DNA of 64,000 bases, from the NCBI GenBank assembly GCA_020635205.1, contig JACKAE010000002.1, positions 186,001 through 250,000 on the forward strand, read 5' to 3'. The notes beneath the pieces were generated by a model. That model worked only from the letters and a program-made list of their open reading frames with translations. It had not been told where the DNA came from and did no database searches. Shown piece by piece: positions 8,849-16,428 of this stretch. A program made the translations under genes and the position numbers. Numbering within the stretch: the stretch's first letter is position 1; every line of letters begins with the position of its first letter. The DNA comes from Ignavibacteria bacterium (GTDB taxonomy: Bacteria; Bacteroidota; Ignavibacteria; OLB7).

Positions 8849-9224
8849 AATTCAAAAGTAAAAATTCAAAAAGGGGAGGAGTGAATTCAAAATTCAAAAG
8901 TAAAAATTCAAAAAGGGGAGGAGTGAATTCAAAATTCAAAAGTAAAAATTCAAAAAGAAGGAAGCCTATTCAATAGGCACGCTTGATAAAGCCCACAATC
9001 CCTTTTGAATTTTGCATTTATAATTTTGAATTCTCTCTACTTCTCCACGTATTCCTGTGTGACGCCCTTTTGAGCCAGTAGAACCAAGTATTGTTAGAGA
9101 AGAATTCAAAAAGAAGGAAGCCTATTCAATTAGGTACGATTGATGAAGCCTATGATCCTTTTTGAATTTTGCATTTATAATTTTGAATTCTCTCTACTTC
9201 TCCATGTATTCCTGTGTGATGTCC
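8810..9224. repeat. Tandem duplication spanning the rng-dxr junction
   Basis: Unit 1 (about 8810-9068) and unit 2 (about 9071-9224) each begin with TGAGCCAGTAGAACCAAGTA, which is dxr codons 1-13 read on the plus strand. Both pass through AAGAAGGAAGCCTATTCAAT and TTTTGAATTTTGCATTTATA, and both end with the last codons of rng (TACTTCTCCAYGTATTCC). So 9036-9063 is a relic of the rng 3' end and 9071-9106 a relic of the dxr 5' end. Unit 1 additionally holds the 42-bp array. Small differences between units (CACGTATT versus CATGTATT) show it is not brand new. Confidence 0.88.
8841..8966. repeat. Three 42-bp tandem copies of the AATTCAAAA element
   Basis: GAATTC recurs at 8841, 8883 and 8925, an exact 42-bp period. 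Each unit reads GAATTCAAAATTCAAAAG, TAAAAATTCAAAAA, then GGGGAGGAGT; the third copy differs at its end (AAGAAGG). The array lies directly against the dxr start codon. Each unit is itself built of 7- to 9-base near repeats of AATTCAAAA. Confidence 0.9.
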
Positions 9225-12200
9225 TCTTGGCGACGGATGGAGAAGAAACGAAAATCTTCCATGTCGAGCGATTCGTCCGGCACTACTTTAATGCGAACGA
9301 AGTGCTTCAACATCAGCTTCGTTAGGCGGCTCATTGCATCTCCTTCGGTTAGGAAGTCGATTACGTGTGGATTTGCCGTCAACGTTAAGCGGAACTCGCG
9401 CGTGTCGGAGCGGAACGACCCGAGCCAGCGCTCAATGCGGCGTAAGATCGTGCTCTTGGATTGAACGATCCCTTTCCCTTTGCAGGTAGGGCACGGCTCC
9501 GACATCGTCTGCACAAGCTGTTGGCGGACTCGCTGTCGGGTCATCTGCACAATGCCGAACTGCGTCATCGGCAGCACAACTGACTTCGCACGGTCTCTGC
9601 TCAACTCCTTCTTCAACTCATCGTAGACCTTCTTCCGGTTCTTCTCGTCGTAGAGATCGATGAAGTCGATTACTAATAGTCCGCCAATATCGCGCAACCT
9701 GATCTGCCGAGCAATTTCCCGTGCCGACTCAAGGTTGATCTTCAGTGCGTTTAACTCCTGCTCCTTCTCCTTCGCATAGCGGCCAGAGTTAACGTCGATC
9801 ACCATCATTGCCTCGGTCTGCTCTAAGATGATATAGCCACCGGCTGAGAGCCAGACTTTCGAGGACATCATCTTATCGAGTTCCTTCTCGATACCGAACT
9901 GTTGGAAGATCGGGTTTCGTCCGCTGAAGTGTTCAATTTTATTCAGCAGGCTTGGAGCAGCCCACGAGACGTAGTCACAGATTTCTTGGTGGAGAGCCTT
10001 GTTGTCGATCACTACTCGCGACACGTCAGGGGTGAAGAGATCGCGCATAACGGTGTTCGCAACCGATTGATCTTTGTAGAGGAGGAGTGGAGCTTTCGCC
10101 TTTCTCATCTTCTCGTCGATCACCTTCCAGCGGTCGAGTAACATCTGAAGTTCCTGCTCCAGCATCTCCGAGTCTTTGTCTTGTGCTACTGTGCGGATAA
10201 TACATCCGAAGCCTTCTGGGAGCATCTTCCGTGCAATGCCTCTCAGCCTGCGGCGCTCTTTCGGATCCTGCACCTTGCGAGAGATGCCGACTCCTGGGTC
10301 CAAAGGCATTAGAACCAAGAAGCGTCCGGGGAGAGAGATTTTTGTAGAGACTTTCACCCCTTTCGACGCATACGATTCGCGCGTTACCTGTGTCAGGATT
10401 TCCTGTCCTCGTTCGAGTGAAATAGTGATCTCACCAAAACGCTTGGTCTGGAATGTTGGAAGCTGTGCATCCATTGTGCGTGGGCTTCCACCCCCTTCAC
10501 TATCTCCACCACTCTTCTTCTTGGCTGACGAGCGTTTTGCACTACGGCGTCGAGGTGAAGATTTGCTGGATGTTTGGTTCGACTCTTCACCATCTTTCGG
10601 TTTCGATTCGCTTCCCTTCTCTTGAGAAGGCTTGCTCTCTCCACTCTCCTTTTGGGTTTCAGCCTTAGATGCTGAACTCTTCGTCTCAGCTCCCGATTTC
10701 TTTGCTCCCTTTTTCACCCTACCCTTGCGAGCTGCGCGTGGCGCTACCGCTTTCTTCTCCTTCTGATCTGGTTCACCCTCTTTCGTTCCAGACTCAGGTG
10801 AAGGCTTCTCAACTTGCTCTTTCTTTTCCGTTCCCTCGACCTGTTCCTTTGCCTCACTTTTCGGTTTCGGAGCTTGCTTGCGGCGACCACTCTTCTTGCG
10901 CGAGGTCTTCGCTGCTACGGCTGCTTTTGCTTCACCACTTCCAGACTCACTCTTGCCTTTCTCTTGGCCTCCGTCTACTGGTGTTGCTGGTGCTTCGGGT
11001 AGGGGAGAAGATGCTTCCCTACGGTTGTTTCCTCTCTCCCCGCTTCGCTCACTTTCTCTGCGCGGCTGTCGATTCTTCTGCTCCTCTTTTTCTCCTTCAC
11101 TCCTTCTCTCATCCTGCTTCTCATCTCGAACTGCTTCAGCCTGCGTAGCGGCAGAGCCTTCGGAGCTTGCTTTTCTTGATTTCGGTCTCCTTCTCTTAGA
11201 AGAAGACTTTTTCTGTTGTGGTTGCGAATCTGGTCGAGTTTCTCCTTCCCCTACTGAGATATGAGGTTGTTCTCTGTCTGGCCTATCGCTCTCGATCTTT
11301 TCCCCAACAGACGCACTTGTCTTCTCCTCTCCAGTCCGAGCAGCTTCACTCTTCTCTTCACTTTTTCTCTGCTCACCATCACGCGGACCTCTACGTTTTG
11401 GACGGCGGCGACGGGAGCTACTCTTCTTCTGTGAACTCTCTCCACGTTCTTCTTGGCTTCCATCGTGGGTATTCGGCTTCTCCTCGCGGTCAGTCGTTGC
11501 TTCCTTAGCCTCTGGTTTGTGTTGTCGAGGCTCCTCTCTCCGCTGGTCTCGTCCATCTTGACCGGGTCTCTTGCCGTCACGGCTCCTCTTCTCTTCTGTT
11601 CTTTTCTCTTCTCCTTCTTGCCGATCTCGTGAAGCTCTCTCTTCCCCTTCTCTCTTCTCTCTTCCCTGTTGTTGTGAAGACTTCCCAGAACCTTTCCGGC
11701 GTGAAGACTTCTGGCTTTGTCTTTGGTTCCTCTCATCTTGAGATCCTTTCTCACCACCTCGGGATGCTTCTTCCTCGCGTTTGCCGTCACGGCTCCGCTC
11801 CTCTTCTCTTCTGTTCTCTCGTCTTTCCTGCCGATCTCGCGAAGTTCTCTCTTCCCCTTCTCTCTTCTCTTGTTGGGATGGTTTTCCGGAACCTTTATGT
11901 CGAGAAGATTTCTGGCTTTGTCCTTGCCCTCTTTCCTTCTGCGTCTCTTTTTCGCCATCACGATTATCTCGTGAGGTTTCCTCTTCTCGCCGTTTTCCCT
12001 GAGGATTCTTCTCCTGTTTTCCTCTCTCTCCTTTTCCTCGCTGGTCCCGAGAAGGTTTTCCCTTCCCTTTTTTTGCCGGTTTCTTCTCTTCAACCTCATC
12101 CTCATCATCTTCGGTAAGAAGATCAGAGAAATCTTCCCCAGCCTTTGCGGCGTCGGAAAAGTGGAGAAATGCGTGTTGTTCTAAGCCAATGTCGACAAAT

Positions 12201-12367
12201 GCGGCATTCATTCCTTGCACAACGCGCTCTACGCGGCCAAGGTAGATGGAGCCGACATGGCGTTCCTTGTCGGGAAGTTCTAAGAAAAGTTCAGCAAGGC
12301 GAGCATCTTCAGTAATGGCAACGCGAATATCCGAAGAGGATGCGTTGATAATGATCTCTTTTTTCAT
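9194..12367 (-). CDS. rng: Ribonuclease E/G family endoribonuclease with a very large internal charged insert
   Basis: 1057 residues against about 490-520 for RNase G. The catalytic core is complete: the start of the S1 domain (VGSIYLGRVERVVQGMNAAF, about 38-60), the DNase I-like part with metal-binding Asp residues (MMVIDVNSGRY and LLVIDFIDL), and the zinc-link CPTCKGKG. What is odd is a low-complexity insert of about 550 residues (about 80-630) rich in K, R, E, S, Q and G. It sits inside the S1 domain, between FLHFSDAAKAG and ITISLERGQEILTQV. The insert has imperfect internal repeats (QSQKSSRHKGSGK and QSQKSSRRKGSGK; SRDRQERRE and SRDRQEGEE) and several Arg/Lys patches. In E. coli RNase E the disordered scaffold is C-terminal; here it is internal. 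The frame opens at 12466, but MKKEIIINASSSD at 12367 is the natural N-terminus. The stop abuts a spacer repeat. Confidence 0.9.
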   Translation of the reverse strand: MKKEIIINASSSDIRVAITEDARLAELFLELPDKERHVGSIYLGRVERVVQGMNAAFVDIGLEQHAFLHFSDAAKAGEDFSDLLTEDDEDEVEEKKPAKKGKGKPSRDQRGKGERGKQEKNPQGKRREEETSRDNRDGEKETQKERGQGQSQKSSRHKGSGKPSQQEKREGEERTSRDRQERRENRREEERSRDGKREEEASRGGEKGSQDERNQRQSQKSSRRKGSGKSSQQQGREKREGEERASRDRQEGEEKRTEEKRSRDGKRPGQDGRDQRREEPRQHKPEAKEATTDREEKPNTHDGSQEERGESSQKKSSSRRRRPKRRGPRDGEQRKSEEKSEAARTGEEKTSASVGEKIESDRPDREQPHISVGEGETRPDSQPQQKKSSSKRRRPKSRKASSEGSAATQAEAVRDEKQDERRSEGEKEEQKNRQPRRESERSGERGNNRREASSPLPEAPATPVDGGQEKGKSESGSGEAKAAVAAKTSRKKSGRRKQAPKPKSEAKEQVEGTEKKEQVEKPSPESGTKEGEPDQKEKKAVAPRAARKGRVKKGAKKSGAETKSSASKAETQKESGESKPSQEKGSESKPKDGEESNQTSSKSSPRRRSAKRSSAKKKSGGDSEGGGSPRTMDAQLPTFQTKRFGEITISLERGQEILTQVTRESYASKGVKVSTKISLPGRFLVLMPLDPGVGISRKVQDPKERRRLRGIARKMLPEGFGCIIRTVAQDKDSEMLEQELQMLLDRWKVIDEKMRKAKAPLLLYKDQSVANTVMRDLFTPDVSRVVIDNKALHQEICDYVSWAAPSLLNKIEHFSGRNPIFQQFGIEKELDKMMSSKVWLSAGGYIILEQTEAMMVIDVNSGRYAKEKEQELNALKINLESAREIARQIRLRDIGGLLVIDFIDLYDEKNRKKVYDELKKELSRDRAKSVVLPMTQFGIVQMTRQRVRQQLVQTMSEPCPTCKGKGIVQSKSTILRRIERWLGSFRSDTREFRLTLTANPHVIDFLTEGDAMSRLTKLMLKHFVRIKVVPDESLDMEDFRFFSIRRQEDITQEYMEK

Positions 12368-12679
12368 GCGGTGTATAAGTTGTAAGAGACAACCTCCGGT
12401 AGGGAAACGCAGAGAGCAGAGAGAGAGCAGGAATAGTCGTTGGCGGGTGGGAGAAGTCGAATCCAACTGAGAGATTCAACCAGGAGATATAACTTTTCGC
12501 TGAAACGGGCGCGTCGGCAGTACGAAGCCGTACCGGGCGCTGCCGTTCTCGTGTTAAGTCCGCCTTGTTGTCTAATTGCGCTTTTGGGCGCGTTTTTCCT
12601 TTTGCTTTCTCCATGTACGATCTCTGCAAGCGTCGTAACGCTTCAACCCTTCGCGGAGGTGAAATTGGTAAAAAAAAAA
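12368..12679 (-). other. Spacer/leader between the SRP RNA gene and rng
   Basis: About 310 bases without a gene. An inverted repeat CGGCAG (12515-12520) / CTGCCG (12540-12545) encloses TACGAAGCCGTA, and GGGCGCGT occurs twice (near 12507 and 12584). On the minus strand GGAGG lies about 30 bases before the rng ATG. If rng has its own promoter, this would be a long structured 5' UTR, similar in kind to the autoregulatory rne leader of E. coli; that role is inference. Confidence 0.35.
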
Positions 12680-12782
<103 letters not shown>

Positions 12783-12843
12783 AAAAACCTTCCGAGTGTA
12801 TGTGCTTTTCGATATAGTGCGCATAGTGTGCGCGAGTGAAAGA

Positions 12844-12851
12844 CAAAGATA
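12844..12851 (-). promoter_or_regulatory. Candidate Bacteroidota-type -7 box (TATCTTTG) upstream of ffs
   Basis: On the minus strand TATCTTTG fits the Bacteroidota -7 consensus TAnnTTTG. It lies about 64 bases before the mature 5' end of ffs, so it would imply a leader that is processed off. No clear -33 TTTG is seen. Weak support. Confidence 0.25.
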
Positions 12852-12994
12852 GTAAAGCGGGAGGAGGAAGAGCAATGTGGAAGAGGGTCGGTTACAGACG
12901 GTCACGCGAGGAGGAAAAGTCTCCCGGAAGTACCTTACACACAAGATTTGTAAAGAGAAGAGAGTATAGAACGGGAACGTGCAGCAGAATATCC

Positions 12995-15589
12995 TCAGAA
13001 ACTAAATTGCTGCTGTAAATCTTTCAGCATTGATGGGGTGAACCCGATGCTGAAGAAAATGCCTGCTCCCTGGGTGCTCGTCTGTTGCCAGCGTATACTC
13101 ATAGCCCAATCGTGGAGATCTTTTTCAAGAGAGATAGAGGGAACGTTGAAGCGACCTTGCAAAAGATCATACGAGCCACTACTCGAAATTTTCGTGGTCG
13201 GCGTCAGAGTAAATGAGAAGTTCGTTCCAATGTGGAACGACTTTATCACTTCACCATCCGATTGCGGGGTGATCGTGTAGGTTCCATCCAGACCGATTTG
13301 CCACGGAACTCGGTACGAGCTATTCCCACGAACCCTCTCTCCATAGAACTCCTCTGGGTCGAATACCTCTCCACGCTCCACGAACCGTTCCCGCCGTGCC
13401 TCTACAGAGTCTTCGCGTTTCGTCAAAAAACGCTCGTCGTTGAATCCCTGATCGCTGAAAGATGTGCTGAAAGTGATGCTGGCACGTGTCACTCGAAACC
13501 ATGGGAAGGAGAACCGACGCGATTCGCGAACCCCCGCGCTGTCGAGTTGGTAAGGGTCGAGCGTCAAGTTCCCGCTGAACGATCCCACTCGTCCCAGATT
13601 TGTTGTTGCGTTCGCGTTGACTACTGAGAAAGGGAAGAGCGTGTCGGCAAAGTTGTACGAGCCACTCAGGTTCAGGTTGAGGAGTGTAATCTTCCGGTCA
13701 TCCAAGGTATCCCCCTGAGCAATCTTTGCCTCAAATGAGTTATTCAAGCTCCAGGTCAGACTCTGTGATTTCCCCCGGTTGGGTGCTGGTGCTGTGGAAC
13801 CATCCGCCTCGAAGAGAGAGTACTGCTCCACTCTGTTTGTGTTTGGATTGAAGAACTGATCGAAATATCCATAGTTCGGATCGCTGAAGTCAGGCGAAAA
13901 TGAAACGCCGATAGAAGGCTCCATCCGGTGACGAATTGCGTTGATCCCAAAGATGCGGGGCTGTACGATACCGTAGAGAGTGGTGCGAACACTTGCCCCG
14001 GCACTCCACCAGAAGGGGGCGTATACTCCGTTAACGTAGCTTGTGTCGATATCACCGCTACTATTTGCCTGCTTTACAATCCTGCGGAAGAAGATCGAAG
14101 AGTTTAGCCCAACTGTAGGGCTGACAGTGAAGTAACCCAACTTTGGGCTGAGGCGAAACGAGGGGCTGAGGTTGATCCCCTGTTGTGTTGCCACGGTAGC
14201 GAACTTACCATCAGGGAGCGTATCCTTCTGGACAAAACGCCGTGTGTAGCGGGGTTGCAGGCCGAGAGAGAGAGAATTCAAGAAGTCTGGGCCGGAACGT
14301 GCGAAGGGTGTCCAGGGTTGCGGACTGAGAGATAAGGTTATCCGCTCTGGATCGATCTCCCGCGTAACGATGTCTTGTGTGCGCGAATAGTCGAAAGAGT
14401 AGGGGAGTCGGATCCCAAACGGATCGACTACGGAGGAAATCGTAAAGTTCGACTCGATATTCTGCGTAATAATGTCTTCAGTCTCTGTCGCAAGTTCCAG
14501 TTGATTGGAAGTTTTGCGGAACGCATCCTGCGTTGCGTACTCAAGCCTTCCGTATATCCGAGTCTCCTTTAAAACATTCTGTTGGTGCGTGTAGTCAACT
14601 GTCCAGCTTGTCTCGAACGGGTCGTCGACAACGTTTCGGCTCCGACCGTAAGTAAACGACAGGTCGCTCTGATCAATCCGAAGTGCCCGAGAACGAAAGC
14701 GAGTTCGGTTATCGATATTGAAAAAGCCTTTCGTGGTGATGTCGGTAGTCAGGCGTGTATCCAAATAGTCGTTGATTGCCCAGAAGTAGCCGAGTCCGTT
14801 AAGTTCCACTCCACGTAGTGTGGACTGGCGGAAGGAAGGGATGATGATCCCCGAGTGACGGCCACCACCGAGTGCAAAGAAAACACCGATAGGGAGTGCT
14901 ACAATAGGAACATCCTCAATGTAGAGGAGAAGTTTGTCGGCAAAAATCTTATCGTCGGTTATCAGCTTTGACTTTGATGCCTTGAAGTAGAAGTGTGGGT
15001 GCGGAGCATCGCATGTTGTGAACTGCAGGTTCTCCCCAAAGATCGTGTTCTCCGAAACCCGCTTGAATCGGTCGACGTGGATGAAGGCGTCGTCGATGGC
15101 AATCTCAGCCTCCGAGCTTACTCCCCGTCCAGTTCTGAAGTTATACTTCATTGTCAGTGCCGACAATTCTTCGCCGGTATAATTCAGAAGTGGAACACCG
15201 ATGTACTTGTTGTTCACCGAGTCGTATTCGGCTTCGGCGTAGACCTCTTTCGTCTCCAGATCAAACTCAATGTAAGCTGCCTGTAGTTTGTCCTCCCCTT
15301 GAGTTACCACTGCGTTTCTGTAGAGATATGCCTTTTTCCCATTTATCGAGAGGATTACACTGTCGGCACTGTAGGTAATTGTTTGCTCGATATTCCCTCC
15401 GCCCGATACTGCAACGGAGTCAACGCCGATTGAGTCTACTTCTTGAGCTTGGAGATCTGTGGAGAGGAGAGTAAAGAGAATGAGGGCAAGAAAGAGGACA
15501 CGCAAAGGCGCAAAGGTGCGAAGGCGCAAAGAAGAGAGTGCGGCCTTCTGAATACGTTGCTTGATTGTCCTTCTTTCTCTGCTGCTCAT
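12995..15589 (-). CDS. lptD: LPS-assembly outer-membrane protein LptD (OstA)
   Basis: 864 residues. A signal peptide (VLFLALILFTLLSTDLQAQ, cleavage near residue 49) is followed by an OstA-like periplasmic domain (ITYSADSVILSINGKKAYLY through AYIEFDLETKEVYAEAEYD, about 68-130) and a long C-terminal beta-barrel of the LptD class with alternating strands. LptD inserts LPS into the outer leaflet, receiving it from the Lpt bridge fed by LptB2FG. It is third in a series with a TPR lipoprotein and a DUF4292 lipoprotein. The region before the signal peptide (LSSLRLRTFAPLRV) is encoded by a CTTTGCG-type repeat, so the N-terminus may have been extended by it; an alternative start is not obvious. No lptE is recognisable. 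Confidence 0.88.
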   Translation of the reverse strand: MSSRERRTIKQRIQKAALSSLRLRTFAPLRVLFLALILFTLLSTDLQAQEVDSIGVDSVAVSGGGNIEQTITYSADSVILSINGKKAYLYRNAVVTQGEDKLQAAYIEFDLETKEVYAEAEYDSVNNKYIGVPLLNYTGEELSALTMKYNFRTGRGVSSEAEIAIDDAFIHVDRFKRVSENTIFGENLQFTTCDAPHPHFYFKASKSKLITDDKIFADKLLLYIEDVPIVALPIGVFFALGGGRHSGIIIPSFRQSTLRGVELNGLGYFWAINDYLDTRLTTDITTKGFFNIDNRTRFRSRALRIDQSDLSFTYGRSRNVVDDPFETSWTVDYTHQQNVLKETRIYGRLEYATQDAFRKTSNQLELATETEDIITQNIESNFTISSVVDPFGIRLPYSFDYSRTQDIVTREIDPERITLSLSPQPWTPFARSGPDFLNSLSLGLQPRYTRRFVQKDTLPDGKFATVATQQGINLSPSFRLSPKLGYFTVSPTVGLNSSIFFRRIVKQANSSGDIDTSYVNGVYAPFWWSAGASVRTTLYGIVQPRIFGINAIRHRMEPSIGVSFSPDFSDPNYGYFDQFFNPNTNRVEQYSLFEADGSTAPAPNRGKSQSLTWSLNNSFEAKIAQGDTLDDRKITLLNLNLSGSYNFADTLFPFSVVNANATTNLGRVGSFSGNLTLDPYQLDSAGVRESRRFSFPWFRVTRASITFSTSFSDQGFNDERFLTKREDSVEARRERFVERGEVFDPEEFYGERVRGNSSYRVPWQIGLDGTYTITPQSDGEVIKSFHIGTNFSFTLTPTTKISSSGSYDLLQGRFNVPSISLEKDLHDWAMSIRWQQTSTQGAGIFFSIGFTPSMLKDLQQQFSF
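15498..15532. repeat. GCGCAAAGG-type repeat inside the lptD signal-peptide region
   Basis: ACACGCAAAGGCGCAAAGG continues with TGCGAAGGCGCAAAG. The same kind of text, in reverse, appears in the spacer at about 42972-43000 (CTCTTTGCGAGCTTTGCGTG). Here it is translated in the lptD frame as LRLRTFAPLRV. Confidence 0.65.
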
Positions 15590-15642
15590 GATTTGTTAAT
15601 CTGATCGCTCGGGGCTTGGTGATAAAACTGTACCCAGCAGTT

Positions 15643-16428
15643 CTACAGTGATTCCCGATCCATTCCAGCAGGGATATTAATGGCTAAACGTTCGTCGGCT
15701 GGAATCTCACCCTTCACTTTCTCGAACGTTACCGTCATCTTCATCTCCCCTCCATTGACCTCCATCTTCGCCTCTTCAGGAAACTTCCGACTCCCAACTT
15801 TGTGGAAAAACTTGTTGTAGGTTACCAAAAGGTCAGTCACCTCTTTTCCGTTTACCTTTCGGGTCTGCTTGTATTCGAGAATCACCAAGTTATCAGGATC
15901 AACTGTAAACGATTCGGTAATCCCTTCCTGTGGAATGGTGTAGGTGATCCTCCCATCCTTTTGCTCTACTTCCATTTTCCCCTCTTCCATCTCATCTTTT
16001 GTTGGAATGTGGGGAACTTCGCAGCGCATGAGCGAGACGATCTCTTGATAGTTCAGTTTGAGCGTGGAAGCTCTCTCAAGTGTTTGTCTGTCAGGCTTTC
16101 CCTCGTAAGCAATCCCATCTTGGAAGTTGAGGAAGGTAAAGTGCTCAGGCGTCGCGGCCAACGCACCTACAGCAATGCCGAAAGGACCGTTCATCACGAT
16201 CTTCAACGAATCATGTTCTTTCACGGCGGCTTCATACCAGATTGTCACAGGGGCAACGGAAATCTTCATCGTCCCCTTCAATGTCAAGTCAGATGTCGTC
16301 CGATAACTCGCCTCAATTTTCGAGAGGATGTTCGAGGCATCGTGGACAATACCCTTCGATCCACCACAGGAGCTGCTCCCCACCGACAGTGTAAGGGCCA
16401 TAATCAACGTGAATAATTTCTTTGTCAT
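15643..16428 (-). CDS. DUF4292-type outer-membrane lipoprotein (LolB-like)
   Basis: 261 residues with a lipoprotein signal (LIMALTLSVGSSSCGG, Cys at about 21). The body has the pattern of DUF4292: LSKIEASYRTTSDLTLKGTM, then FGIAVGALAATPEHFTFLN and KLNYQEIVSLMRCEVPHIP, which is the LolB/LolA-like half-barrel type. Known family members are anchored in the outer membrane and are thought to handle lipoproteins or lipids. The start overlaps the TPR gene stop as ATGA, and lptD follows 53 bp after, so the three are probably one operon. A role in outer-membrane assembly is inferred. Confidence 0.75.
   Translation of the reverse strand: MTKKLFTLIMALTLSVGSSSCGGSKGIVHDASNILSKIEASYRTTSDLTLKGTMKISVAPVTIWYEAAVKEHDSLKIVMNGPFGIAVGALAATPEHFTFLNFQDGIAYEGKPDRQTLERASTLKLNYQEIVSLMRCEVPHIPTKDEMEEGKMEVEQKDGRITYTIPQEGITESFTVDPDNLVILEYKQTRKVNGKEVTDLLVTYNKFFHKVGSRKFPEEAKMEVNGGEMKMTVTFEKVKGEIPADERLAINIPAGMDRESL

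Noticed and set aside
8841..8966. Possible CRISPR-like array (42-bp repeats)
   Set aside because: The units are contiguous with no unique spacers, only three copies, and part of a dispersed spacer family.
10669..11148. Long Ser/Leu-rich plus-strand frames opposite rng
   Set aside because: They are complements of the K/R/E-rich repeat and have no family match I can see.
11251..12108. Long alternative minus-strand frame of about 285 residues within rng
   Set aside because: It is a shifted reading of the low-complexity rng insert; composition bias keeps several frames open.
12440..12490. tRNA-like T-arm text (GGATTCGACT, minus strand)
   Set aside because: No acceptor or anticodon stem can be drawn around it.
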